Shown one piece after another: positions 9,223-17,434 of a stretch of 64,000 nt of DNA. Source of the stretch: Chryseobacterium glaciei (GTDB lineage Bacteria > Bacteroidota > Bacteroidia > Flavobacteriales > Weeksellaceae). Under the pieces are notes generated by a model. That model did not search any database. It was not told the DNA's origin and worked only from the letters and a program-made list of their open reading frames with translations. Position 1 is the first letter of the stretch. Each line of letters begins with the position of its first letter. Position numbers and translations under genes: made by a program. Location: NCBI RefSeq assembly GCF_001648155.1, contig NZ_CP015199.1, positions 4,779,646-4,843,645 on the forward strand, in the 5' to 3' direction.

Positions 9223-11703
9223 ATGCAAAAAATGATTTGGTTATTGATAATGTTTGGTATCGGCAATTTTCATCATGCACAAAACAAGAAGGATACCTTA
9301 CAAAGCTGGATTTCGGGATTCTCAAGGCTTGCAAATCCTATTTATTCCGAAGATGGAAGATGGGTAGCTGTACGGAAACGTTATGATCTTACCCAAGATA
9401 CCCTATTGGTAGTGGATACCAAAAAGCCTGAAGTTTCTGCAGGCAGTATAGACTTTAATGGAGAAACAACCTTCATAAAAAATGAAATCTTGGTCTTTGG
9501 TAAAGGAAAAGCGGAGTTTTGGAATCTTAAAACCAATGAGAGGAAGATCTATAACCACGTAAAAGTAGCCAATCCACTTCCTTTGGTAGGCAGGTATGCA
9601 ATATTGGATCAAGAAGCAAACCTTAGCCTATACACCAACGATCATAAAATGTTGCAGCATATAAATGGTGTACTGGAATTCCCTGTTTCGGACAGAAAGG
9701 AAAAATTGTACGTGTACAGGAAAAATGCTAAAGGTTATGAAATAATTGATCTCTCCGAAAGCGTCATAAAGGTATTGAGGTCGACGAATAACACCATAAA
9801 AAAAATGGAACTGTCAAGCTCCGGAAAATATCTTATCAGCACAGAAATTGAAGAAGTATTAAATAGATCTCAACTCATACTGATCAACACATTGAATGGC
9901 AAAGTAAATGAGCTTCCTTCAATCAATATTGAAAAAGATGGTTATTATAAAATTACAGAAATTCAAGACGGAAAGGCTTTACTGGTAAGCCTTCACAGCC
10001 CAGAAAGGTCAGAGAATAAAATCGTGGATATTTGGTATGGAAATGACGAAAATCTAAAAACCAAAAAAATAGGTATTCCCAAAAATAGATATTGGTTGTG
10101 TAAACCAGATGAAAATAAAGTGCAGGAACTTCCTACCGATACATATCCTGTTTTTGCATCGGTAAATAATGACCGCTATTTTTTAGCCTTTCATCCTACA
10201 AAAGATCATGATTATCTAACCTATGAGCCACAGCTAAAGGATATACAGATATATGATGCGCTACTAAACAGCTACCGCAGAATAGAAGATCTAAAAGGTA
10301 TAAATTACGGATCAGCTGAGATTATCTGTTCCTATAATGGAAAATTCTTGCTCGGAAGTGAAGATGGGGAAAAATGGACACTATTGGAGATCGGTTCAAT
10401 GACAAAAAGCGTTATTGATAATAAGTTATTACAAAATCCTTCATTTACGATGGATGGTCTATATATTTTCTTTGAAAGTCCACGCGACCTTTGGCGCTAT
10501 GAAATTAAGACCAAAAAATTGATAGCCTTACAGGTAGCGTCCGGAAAATCAACAAAGATTAGGAATGCCCGCATATTAAAAATATCAGATAAATGGAATT
10601 TTTCAGTCAATACTATTGATATCACAAAACCTCTCTTGATAGAAGTTTTTGATCAGCCAACAACTACTAAATCCTACTTAATCTGGAAAGAGGGTAAACA
10701 AAAGGAAATTATAGCTCCGACAGAAAATTTTGTTAGAAACATTGTTCCTGACGATCAATTTAAAAGGTTTTGCTTTTTGGAAGAGAATTACAACAGAGCG
10801 CCTCAATTATTCCTTGTCAGCAATGGCAAACAAAAGAAGCAACTGCTGACAGCTGAAAGTACAACGGATAAAGCTACACTTGCTCTAAAACAAGAAATAT
10901 TTCACTATACAACTCACAATGGAATGCCCTTGAAAGGACTCTTATATTATCCTGTGAACTTTAATCCTGAAAAAAAATACCCGATGGTGGTACACATCTA
11001 TCAGATTCAAAATGGTAAATCAAACCAATATTTAACCCCCGGTTACCACAATCGTGATGAATTGGATATCCGTACCCTCTTGGAAAAAGGGTATTTTGTA
11101 CTCTTGCCGGATACCTTTGTGGGAACTACCGGAGCGGGATTATCCGCTCTGGACTGTGTAAACAAAGCACTTGACTTGGTTAGTAGCAATCCCAGTATTG
11201 ATATGAGTAAAGTTGGACTTATTGGTCACTCATTTGGCGGATATGAAACTAATTTTATCGCGACCCATTCCGATCGCTTCGCCACATATATATCCGGTGC
11301 TGGGCTCAGTGACATTATACGTTCCTATTTTTCGTACAACAATCATTTCACGGGCCCACTCTATTGGCAATATGAAAGCGGGCAATTTGGAATGAAGTCA
11401 TATACTATCGACAAATCATCATATATAAAGAACAATCCGATACTCGCTGTTGAAAATGTGAATGCGCCTATATTACTCTGGACCGGAAAGCAGGATGAGA
11501 ATGTACCCTGGGATCAGACCATGGAATTCTTTTTAGGCCTGAGAAGATACAACAAACACGTCATCGCCTTATTCTACCAAAATGGTAGACATGCATTAAG
11601 TGCCAGTTCGGATGAGAAAAAGGATCTGCACCGAAAAGTACTCGAATGGTGGGATTACTTTTTGAAAAACAAAAGGAATGTGCCATGGATTGATAAACAA
11701 TAA
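9223..11703 (+). CDS. Secreted S9-family (DPP/acylaminoacyl-type) serine peptidase
   Basis: An 826-residue protein with a signal peptide (about 1-19, ending HHAQ), a long N-terminal beta-propeller-like region and a C-terminal alpha/beta-hydrolase. The catalytic triad is readable: Ser670 in GHSFGG, Asp758 in GKQDENVP, His790 in NGRHAL. Known function of S9 enzymes of this type: cleavage of short peptides, often in the periplasm. The start codon follows the susD stop immediately, so it belongs to the SusCD operon and would process the imported peptide. The substrate is unknown. The four-cysteine small protein encoded convergently downstream is an obvious candidate to test. Confidence 0.88.
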   Translation: MQKMIWLLIMFGIGNFHHAQNKKDTLQSWISGFSRLANPIYSEDGRWVAVRKRYDLTQDTLLVVDTKKPEVSAGSIDFNGETTFIKNEILVFGKGKAEFWNLKTNERKIYNHVKVANPLPLVGRYAILDQEANLSLYTNDHKMLQHINGVLEFPVSDRKEKLYVYRKNAKGYEIIDLSESVIKVLRSTNNTIKKMELSSSGKYLISTEIEEVLNRSQLILINTLNGKVNELPSINIEKDGYYKITEIQDGKALLVSLHSPERSENKIVDIWYGNDENLKTKKIGIPKNRYWLCKPDENKVQELPTDTYPVFASVNNDRYFLAFHPTKDHDYLTYEPQLKDIQIYDALLNSYRRIEDLKGINYGSAEIICSYNGKFLLGSEDGEKWTLLEIGSMTKSVIDNKLLQNPSFTMDGLYIFFESPRDLWRYEIKTKKLIALQVASGKSTKIRNARILKISDKWNFSVNTIDITKPLLIEVFDQPTTTKSYLIWKEGKQKEIIAPTENFVRNIVPDDQFKRFCFLEENYNRAPQLFLVSNGKQKKQLLTAESTTDKATLALKQEIFHYTTHNGMPLKGLLYYPVNFNPEKKYPMVVHIYQIQNGKSNQYLTPGYHNRDELDIRTLLEKGYFVLLPDTFVGTTGAGLSALDCVNKALDLVSSNPSIDMSKVGLIGHSFGGYETNFIATHSDRFATYISGAGLSDIIRSYFSYNNHFTGPLYWQYESGQFGMKSYTIDKSSYIKNNPILAVENVNAPILLWTGKQDENVPWDQTMEFFLGLRRYNKHVIALFYQNGRHALSASSDEKKDLHRKVLEWWDYFLKNKRNVPWIDKQ

Positions 11704-11738
11704 AAGCTAGGCTGTCTCACTGAGGCAGCCTAGCTTTT
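11702..11738. terminator. Bidirectional terminator between convergent genes
   Basis: A 13-bp perfect stem AAAAGCTAGGCTG / CAGCCTAGCTTTT, continued inward by CTCA/TGAG after one T-G mismatch, closes on a tiny loop. It is flanked by A and T runs on both sides and lies exactly between the convergent S9 peptidase and small-protein genes. Confidence 0.88.
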
Positions 11739-11744
11739 GTCTGG

Positions 11745-11999
11745 TTAATTGCTTTTAAATAGCTCTTCACCACACATAGTCTCAGATAACTGATGCAAAG
11801 GGGTGGCATTGTCTGCTGACCAGAGACAGGTTTCTCCAAAAGTTGTACTACACTTTTGTTCTGCATCAATACATTGACCCGACACCGCATCAATGCGATA
11901 TGCATCTACAATTGCACGTTTACTTGTTGTTGCTTTTGTTGCAAAAGCGGCACCTGCACCCATCAATATAACGAATGCAGGAAGAATTAATTTTTTCAT
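11745..11999 (-). CDS. Small exported four-cysteine protein (DUF6520-like)
   Basis: 84 residues: signal peptide at 1-20 (LPAFVILMGAGAAFA), then a mature part of about 64 residues with cysteines at 43, 50, 58 and 76. The leader and Cys pattern resemble the DUF6520 family of small flavobacterial proteins, which I recall as often multicopy and of unknown function. It is the last gene of a leftward group behind a MauE/DoxX-type redox-membrane protein, which suggests that its cysteines are oxidised outside the cytoplasm. The role is unknown; a secreted peptide, a structural protein or a substrate of the neighbouring S9/SusCD system are all possible. Confidence 0.75.
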   Translation of the reverse strand: MKKLILPAFVILMGAGAAFATKATTSKRAIVDAYRIDAVSGQCIDAEQKCSTTFGETCLWSADNATPLHQLSETMCGEELFKSN

Positions 12000-12036
12000 A
12001 ATTGAAAAATTTAAGGTTGATTTTTTGCCTACTCTT

Positions 12037-13539
12037 TTAAAGGTTTTCGGCTTCCCCTGATTTAGGATCTAGTAATGCTGTCCTGAATTTGTACCTGACG
12101 AGTTCATTTCCAATCAGCACATACAGGTATTTGTCCGTTGCCAGCATGTATGACATTGTATTTTCTGTCCGGTTTTGTATATAAAAACTCCCGACATATT
12201 CCTGTTTATCGGTTCTGTATATATCGACGACTGAGGCTTTTTCCCATGCTTTTGAAGATTCATGTTTTCCTATCAAGTTAGACTGATTGAACAAAAGATG
12301 GCGATTAGCGGTCATTATTTTGTTCACGAGCAGCGGTGGCGCGGTCATTTTATGCTTACCGTCAGAAAGCCGTCGCGTTTGTATTTTAGCACGACTCGTA
12401 GTATCAATGGTATTTAACTTCTTTAATACATTGAGCTCTTCATCCACAACCAAAAATTGATTCCGATAGGAGAAAGTATAGATAAGATTATTGGTTTTCA
12501 GGCTTGTAATCAACTTGCCGTCGGAATCAAAAACGCCGTCTATTTGTTTTTCAAGGATAGTTGTGTGTAATTTTACTTTAGGATTTTGACCCAGATTCAG
12601 ACTGCCTAACACATATTGCTGGTTTTGACGGCTTTGTGTCCGGATTGCGAATCGAGAAGAATCAATAACCACCAGCTGAGTAAAGTAAGCATCTCTATAG
12701 CTAATGGTTCGGGCTAAAGAATCTCCCAAAGAACCTCTGTAAATAACTGGAACACTACCATCATAGAGGTAGAAGTATGGAGATTTTACCTGAAGTTGTA
12801 AATTACGGAACTTGTAATCTGACTTATCGAGATGTAGCCTTACTTCTGAATTTCCTGTCAGTGCTGTATCAACTGATGTTAGAATCAATGGTGCTGTAAG
12901 ATTACCCAAATAGATCTTATCATGCTCAACCCCTGCAAAATAATAGGAATTAATTCCAAGGTCTAAAGTTTTATCTTCGATAATTGGATGTAGCAGAAAA
13001 CGCCTGGTGAAATTATTTTCTTTTTTAATGATGTTTTCTGAGGATAAAAATAATGCAATGATTACACCAGCAGATACAATACTGATAGATACTGTTGAAA
13101 TGATGGTTTTAAATACATTCTTTTCTGCATGTCGTGCTACAATGTAAATTCCAACTAAGACCAGCAAAACACAAACTATATTAAAGATGAGGTGTTCTCT
13201 CCAACCAAGCTTTTCCAAAATTCCGCCACAGGAACAGGGCACAAAATCACTATAATTTAGGATCAGATAGATGTAAACTGTAAAGCTGACCATGATACCT
13301 AGTGTAAGATACAACCCCACAAGCCTGATGCTTTTAATAAAAAGTAATACCGCGATAATAAGTTCTGCAATAATTACAGCATAAGGAATAAATCCGGCGT
13401 AAGCACTCAATAACGGTGACTGCGCCAATTGAACTTGAAAATTCTCGAAGTCCAGTATTTTACTAACACTTGCATAGCAGAACAGAAGCGCAAAGCAGTA
13501 CGCAAAAACTACCGGCAAGATTTGAAGAAACTTTCTCAT
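12037..13539 (-). CDS. MauE/DoxX-like redox membrane protein with C-terminal propeller-like domain
   Basis: 500 residues. The N-terminal ~170 residues hold about five membrane helices (near 8-27, 47-68, 72-95, 114-136, 145-166). The motif PCSCGG (Cys102, Cys104) lies in the loop before the fourth helix, as in MauE-like proteins that support disulfide formation. The remaining ~330 residues look extracytoplasmic and rich in beta-strands, with repeated strand-turn units ending in DGKLITSLKTNN and TDKYLYVLIGNE-like segments, resembling a propeller. It lies between the AraC regulator and the four-cysteine protein, in the same direction, 37 bp before the latter. Disulfide oxidation of that protein is a reasonable inference. 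Confidence 0.78.
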   Translation of the reverse strand: MRKFLQILPVVFAYCFALLFCYASVSKILDFENFQVQLAQSPLLSAYAGFIPYAVIIAELIIAVLLFIKSIRLVGLYLTLGIMVSFTVYIYLILNYSDFVPCSCGGILEKLGWREHLIFNIVCVLLVLVGIYIVARHAEKNVFKTIISTVSISIVSAGVIIALFLSSENIIKKENNFTRRFLLHPIIEDKTLDLGINSYYFAGVEHDKIYLGNLTAPLILTSVDTALTGNSEVRLHLDKSDYKFRNLQLQVKSPYFYLYDGSVPVIYRGSLGDSLARTISYRDAYFTQLVVIDSSRFAIRTQSRQNQQYVLGSLNLGQNPKVKLHTTILEKQIDGVFDSDGKLITSLKTNNLIYTFSYRNQFLVVDEELNVLKKLNTIDTTSRAKIQTRRLSDGKHKMTAPPLLVNKIMTANRHLLFNQSNLIGKHESSKAWEKASVVDIYRTDKQEYVGSFYIQNRTENTMSYMLATDKYLYVLIGNELVRYKFRTALLDPKSGEAENL

Positions 13540-13591
13540 GGATTTGTTTTGTTTGTTTTCCAGAAGTAAAGTTCTCAGATTCAGAGATAAG

Positions 13592-13683
13592 AAATATTGA
13601 AAGTAGTATAATAGATATGTTGAATAGAATAAAAAATATTGATAATAGTATTGAGGATATTGATAAAAGTATCAAGGCACTCA
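13592..13683. repeat. 21-bp-phased ATATTGA repeats in the gap between MauE and AraC genes
   Basis: ATATTGA occurs at 13594-13600, 13636-13642 and 13657-13663, with a variant GTATTGA at 13648. The spacings are 42 and 21 bp. Read rightward, the phasing encodes coiled-coil-like heptads (KNIDNSIEDIDKSIK). No good start exists for a rightward gene, and the upstream part of that frame is antisense to the MauE gene. It may be a gene remnant or simply low-complexity spacer. Confidence 0.35.
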
Positions 13684-13699
13684 AAAGCACTAATATCTT

Positions 13700-14473
13700 T
13701 TAGATTTCTGGTAATAATCTGGGTATAGAATCTATGGGAAATTTATACTTTTTTCGAAAGAGGCTATACATACTGTTGTAGTTATAAAATTTATTCCTGT
13801 ATGCAATTTCCTTAAGACTATAATTTGTAAATAGGACGTCTCCTACAACATCAAGCATTTTCATTTTATTATGAAACTGGTGGAAAGTATCTCCGAAATG
13901 GTTTCTGCAATCTTTTTGAAACTGATTATAGTTGATGCCATAGTACGCTGCCAGTTTCCGAGGCGATACCAATTCCGAGCTGCTCCCCTTTTCAAGAATT
14001 TGATCAAGGTAATGCAGACTGCCTGAACTAAAACGTATAGACATTGCATTAACCGAGAATTTACACAGGAAAAACTCTACGTACTGATCACTATCTTCTA
14101 AAACTGCAATTCCCGTAAACAAAAAAAACTTTCCCGAACGGTTTAAATGAGCATGGATAGGAATCACAGAAGTCGGATTAGGGACATCAATCAGTCCAAC
14201 AAGCTTTTTTTCAATAAAGTCGAGATTATCGCTAGTAAAATCTACACTACTCAACTTTTTGATCATTATTTTACTGCCTAATTCAAACCCGGCAGGAATT
14301 ATCCTGACACTTTTGAAAAAAGTGACATAGGTATTTACAACCATTTCCGTTAGCCTCGCCAGAATTTGTTTGTGTTGAGGACTTAATATTGGTGATTGTG
14401 CAGGGAGCTGTGAAAGTTTGACCATTGCACCTCCAATACTTTTGTCTATTAAAGACAGTAAGAAGATATTCAT
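13700..14473 (-). CDS. AraC-family transcriptional regulator
   Basis: 257 residues. The C-terminal ~95 residues form an AraC/XylS double HTH (SPRKLAAYYGINYNQFQKDC; FTNYSLKEIAYRNKFYNYNS; MYSLFRKKYKFP). The N-terminal part (1-160) is an unrecognised sensor domain that carries no cupin signature I can see. An in-frame ATG at residue 17 is an alternative start. It heads the leftward group with the MauE-like and four-cysteine protein genes and probably controls them. A palindrome at 14546-14569, 73 bp upstream, is a candidate binding site. Confidence 0.82.
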   Translation of the reverse strand: MNIFLLSLIDKSIGGAMVKLSQLPAQSPILSPQHKQILARLTEMVVNTYVTFFKSVRIIPAGFELGSKIMIKKLSSVDFTSDNLDFIEKKLVGLIDVPNPTSVIPIHAHLNRSGKFFLFTGIAVLEDSDQYVEFFLCKFSVNAMSIRFSSGSLHYLDQILEKGSSSELVSPRKLAAYYGINYNQFQKDCRNHFGDTFHQFHNKMKMLDVVGDVLFTNYSLKEIAYRNKFYNYNSMYSLFRKKYKFPIDSIPRLLPEI

Positions 14474-14545
14474 GAGCTCGTTGTTTAGTCTAGAGAGAAA
14501 CTAAATAAAAAGACAATGTAATTTATTTTATTCAGAATGCAAAAT

Positions 14546-14569
14546 TTAATTCTCGTTATTGAGAATTAA
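14546..14569. promoter_or_regulatory. Palindrome upstream of the AraC-type regulator
   Basis: TTAATTCTC-N6-GAGAATTAA is a perfect 9-bp inverted repeat about 73 bp before the regulator start. No gene covers it. A role as autoregulatory operator is inferred from position only. Confidence 0.4.
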
Positions 14570-14719
14570 TAACATTGGTAATAGTGACATTTTTTGATAA
14601 GGTTACTTGTTGTAACGTATCTACTCTCTTGATATAAGTACATTTGCTCTGGTATATGTATAAGATCACAAACCCCAATATTCTGTATACTTTAAGTATC
14701 CTTATTCACTCTAAAAAGA

Positions 14720-14741
14720 AAAGCCACATAATTGTGGCTTT
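14720..14741 (-). terminator. Terminator of the leftward RHS/immunity gene string
   Basis: The 9-bp stem AAAGCCACA / TGTGGCTTT has a 4-nt loop. On the minus strand it is followed by a T-rich tract (TTTTCTTTTT). It lies about 70 bp after the stop of the SUKH gene. Confidence 0.75.
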
Positions 14742-14812
14742 ATTTTGATTTTCCTTATTGAGGTTTGTTAACACACCTAGAGAAGTGTGTAACAGCCCTG
14801 ATAGAATAATTA

Positions 14813-15145
14813 TTATATAATCTCCGATTCATTATTTTCAAATTTATATATAAATTCAGAAAATGAACTGCCAAGCAGAATAGCATCTTTTTCATCCATA
14901 CCTACAAATGGAATCGAATAAATGTGGCCATTCTTTTTATTTATAAAAATTCCAACACCCCCGCTATTTGTTCCAATATTTATAAAATCAGGAACATATG
15001 TTTCCGTTTCATACTCTTTATTAATCTCGTCCAATTCCTCAAATTGAAATAATTCAATGTATCCGCTATCTGTAAATATCTCATTATTCTGTAATTTATT
15101 TACATATGATAAGTAATCATCTGGGTATTCAAAATTATTGTTCAT
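14813..15145 (-). CDS. SUKH/SMI1-KNR4-family protein, probable immunity protein
   Basis: 110 residues with the SUKH pattern: YPDDYLSYVNKLQNN at the start, then IELFQFEELDEINKEY, DFINIGTNSGGVGIFIN and the aromatic C-terminal segment LGSSFSEFIYKF. This superfamily contains many immunity proteins of polymorphic toxins. It begins 11 bp inside the 3' end of an RHS-core remnant, exactly where an immunity gene belongs. The toxin it neutralised is no longer visible, so it looks like an orphan immunity gene. Confidence 0.75.
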   Translation of the reverse strand: MNNNFEYPDDYLSYVNKLQNNEIFTDSGYIELFQFEELDEINKEYETETYVPDFINIGTNSGGVGIFINKKNGHIYSIPFVGMDEKDAILLGSSFSEFIYKFENNESEII

Positions 15146-15317
15146 AAAATAACACTTTTAAACATATAGAAAATTGAACTTCAATATCGACTACCTTGCT
15201 CGGTAATAATAAAACCCCTGTCTCAGAATGTAATTCCTTCGCATTAAACTTATACGAGTTTTCATATTTGTTCTGGATCTGCTGTTCTACAAATGTTTCC
15301 CCGAATGGTAAATTCAA
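15135..15317 (-). pseudogene. Remnant of an RHS-repeat core (displaced toxin gene)
   Basis: The 60-codon frame starts with LPFGETFVEQQ, followed by KYENSYKFNAKELHSETG. This is the hallmark end of an RHS core (usual continuation: GLYYYGARYYDP..., then the toxin). Right after SETG the frame breaks. An extra G in a GGGG run turns the expected FYYYxAR into an unrelated sequence, and the toxin tip is missing. I read it as the scar of an RHS gene whose body and tip were lost while the SUKH gene remained. Confidence 0.7.
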
Positions 15318-15538
15318 GAAAGTTGTTTAGCTGTAATATTATCGACAAAACCACTTGCAAATACAAGTGGTCCATCAAAAACTATTTTCTCATTCTCTGT
15401 CAAAAAATCCACTATGAAGTTTCATAAAATTTCCCCTTTATGACTTTATTCAGTTTTCTTCTTATTCTCCTTCATTATTATAGTTTTGTCAGATATACTA
15501 AATTACCATATGCTTTTTACAGCAGAATTACTGAAAAA

Positions 15539-15844
15539 TTACCAACTAATTTCCCATAATGGAGTTCTATAAAATTGTCCAGGCATTTCTGTTTTTTCAA
15601 TAAACTCAACATTATTACTTTTAATTTTGTCAAAAAAATTTCTTAATTCAGAAATTTTTATAGAGAAAATATCCAATTTATCTTTTTCTACTGAACTTAA
15701 TTTATATACTTTATTATTAGAATATTCAAACTTTAATAATCTACAGACCTTATTTAAAGTGTTTTTCTCCCAAAAAATACCATAACGAGGCAAAGATTCA
15801 TTATCAAGAAGAAAAATAGCAGCAGGTTTTAGATTTTTGTTCAA
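15539..15844 (-). CDS. Uncharacterised small protein
   Basis: 101 residues, no signal peptide, no family recognised. It would start with TTG, overlapping the TGA stop of the preceding lipoprotein gene (TTGA), which suggests translational coupling but also makes the start less certain. The protein is rich in Lys, Asn and Phe. It lies in the run of small genes behind the RHS toxin gene, where immunity proteins are expected. Function unknown. Confidence 0.5.
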   Translation of the reverse strand: MNKNLKPAAIFLLDNESLPRYGIFWEKNTLNKVCRLLKFEYSNNKVYKLSSVEKDKLDIFSIKISELRNFFDKIKSNNVEFIEKTEMPGQFYRTPLWEISW

Positions 15845-16122
15845 ATAAATGTTGTCCCCCCCGAATATTTAATACCGTACTGAACTTTTTCATTTTTATT
15901 TGTAACCACAAAAGTAGTTTCATCAAACTGTTTAATTAAATATGTACTGTCTTCAAAAACGTTTGACATTGAAGGAATAATTTTATGCTGTCGTCCTTCC
16001 AGTATTTTTGGTATAAAACTCTGGATAGTAAGCTCATTAGTATTAACATTATCCTTTACTTTATTGTCTTTATTACAACTTGACATAAGGAGTAGAAAGA
16101 TTAACGTAATTTGATTATACAT
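15841..16122 (-). CDS. Small putative lipoprotein
   Basis: 93 residues from the ATG at 16122. An upstream in-frame codon at 16155 would place 11 charged residues before the signal sequence and overlap the previous gene, so I reject it. The signal sequence MYNQITLIFLLLMSSC ends in a lipobox-like LMSSC. The mature part has no recognised domain. It sits 7 bp after the stop of the previous small gene and overlaps the next by a few bases, so it is part of a coupled set. A periplasmic or surface immunity role is possible from context only. Confidence 0.6.
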   Translation of the reverse strand: MYNQITLIFLLLMSSCNKDNKVKDNVNTNELTIQSFIPKILEGRQHKIIPSMSNVFEDSTYLIKQFDETTFVVTNKNEKVQYGIKYSGGTTFI

Positions 16123-16129
16123 AAATCTT

Positions 16130-16456
16130 CTATTTTTTAATAACACTTCTTCCATTATTGATAATTTTTTTGTTTTCCATAAAATCTGTTCTTAAAAAGC
16201 CTCCATTTCCTCGGACTTTAATATTATACAATCTATTTTGATACACAGACTTTCCTTTAGAATTTAAGTTAAATAGCATAAAACCGGAATAATTCTTTCC
16301 ATTCTTTTTTATAAGATCTGTATCAAAAAGAAAAGTTTCCCTTACTATATTTTTATTTTTATCCGAAATTGGAATATTAGAGCCCGAAGTTGCTCCGTTA
16401 AAAAATACCTTTCTATTACCATCCAAAAATAGATCAGTATCTGTTAATAAATACAT
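16130..16456 (-). CDS. Uncharacterised small protein in the RHS-associated gene string
   Basis: 108 residues, starting MYLLTDTDLFLDGNRKV. No signal peptide and no recognised domain. It is beta-strand-rich with several Gly/Asn turns. It lacks a convincing N-terminus and could be the surviving end of a larger protein. Directly followed by the lipoprotein gene. Confidence 0.45.
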   Translation of the reverse strand: MYLLTDTDLFLDGNRKVFFNGATSGSNIPISDKNKNIVRETFLFDTDLIKKNGKNYSGFMLFNLNSKGKSVYQNRLYNIKVRGNGGFLRTDFMENKKIINNGRSVIKK

Positions 16457-16659
16457 TCTTAATTGCGATCATTGATTGATAATAAAAAGTAAATATCCAA
16501 ATAATCATTTGCTCTTCAAATGAAATTACTCCAGTTCAAATCGACAACAAACCCGGTCTTATCATAAACAGGAAATATTATCTAGACAATTTTCATTAGT
16601 GAAAAAGCCAATCAATTAATTCGTGTTTTTCGGAGTAAATTAGGAAGTAATAGAATCCT

Positions 16660-17037
16660 TCATCTTCTGATATTTGTATGATATTCTTTATTTGCATCCA
16701 CTCCGAAGATTACAGTTTCACCACTTATATTATAAGGATATACTACTTGATACTTCTCCTGGAGATGTGAAAAAATTTCTATCACTACTACATCGTAGCC
16801 ATCTACTTGACCACTAAGAACGATTGCCGATACTTTTATGTCAATATTATTCAAATCTTGTTCTACATCCTTCAGAAACAAGTCATACATTTCTTCTACC
16901 GAACAGATCTCAGAACTACTTACAATATCTCTTATTTCTCCATTATCCAGTACAAATGCTCTAAAAGGTTTAAATCCACCCATTTCTATTAAAAAAAAGC
17001 CCGCTCGTTCTTTAAGAGCTTCCAAAAATTTTTCCAT
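16660..17037 (-). CDS. Uncharacterised protein, immunity-like by context
   Basis: 125 residues, soluble, acidic N-terminal half (FLIEMGGFKPFRAFVLDNGE; EEMYDLFLKDVEQDL), no recognised motif. Size, acidity and place in the row of small genes downstream of an RHS toxin gene fit an immunity protein. This is inference; the sequence itself does not identify a family. Confidence 0.5.
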   Translation of the reverse strand: MEKFLEALKERAGFFLIEMGGFKPFRAFVLDNGEIRDIVSSSEICSVEEMYDLFLKDVEQDLNNIDIKVSAIVLSGQVDGYDVVVIEIFSHLQEKYQVVYPYNISGETVIFGVDANKEYHTNIRR

Positions 17038-17204
17038 TTTTTATTTGTCTTTTATTTATAGGCTTGTTCAGTATATTCTTTGTCTCCACATACCTGAAAT
17101 AATTTTGATTATCTAATTCTCAAAGTGAAATGTATTTAAATGTTTTCATTATTGGGGAAAGAATTTCTTAGTCAATTGTTTTAATTTTATACTTATTAAA
17201 AAAC

Positions 17205-17233
17205 ATTGCAGCTATTCTAGTATTAGCTGCAAT
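17205..17233 (-). terminator. Intrinsic terminator downstream of the TPR-protein gene
   Basis: The 10-bp perfect stem ATTGCAGCTA / TAGCTGCAAT has a 9-nt loop and is followed on the minus strand by a run of six T. It lies in the ~400-bp gene-free stretch after the stop at 17435. Confidence 0.65.
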
Positions 17234-17243
17234 GATGAATATT

Positions 17244-17288
17244 AATTTATTGATTTATACGATACTATTCCGTATAAATCAATAAATT
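17244..17288. repeat. 18-bp perfect inverted repeat with 9-bp loop
   Basis: Arms at 17244-17261 and 17271-17288 are exact reverse complements (AATTTATTGATTTATACG on the left). The hairpin is longer than needed for termination and sits between two terminator-like hairpins in a gene-free stretch. Its function is unknown. Confidence 0.6.
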
Positions 17289-17329
17289 TTAATCATATTA
17301 AGGTTTTAATTTCCGGCTAAAATAAATAA

Positions 17330-17349
17330 AGTGACCATAAACGATCACT
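17330..17349 (-). terminator. Terminator-like hairpin after the TPR-protein gene
   Basis: The 7-bp stem (one G-T pair) AGTGACC / GATCACT is followed on the minus strand by TTATTTATTTT. It is the first hairpin after the stop at 17435 and is weaker than the one at 17205-17233. Confidence 0.4.
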
Positions 17350-17434
17350 CTATTTTATAAAATCATTATCGATTATTCTCTATAAATCACACGTAACAAA
17401 GAAAAATATATTTACATGTATACTCGCCAGTCGA

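Noticed and set aside
13463..13690. 75-residue leftward frame overlapping the MauE gene start
   Set aside because: Low-complexity Ile/Leu/Ser composition caused by the ATATTGA repeats; no start signal, and it overlaps the well-supported MauE gene in another frame.
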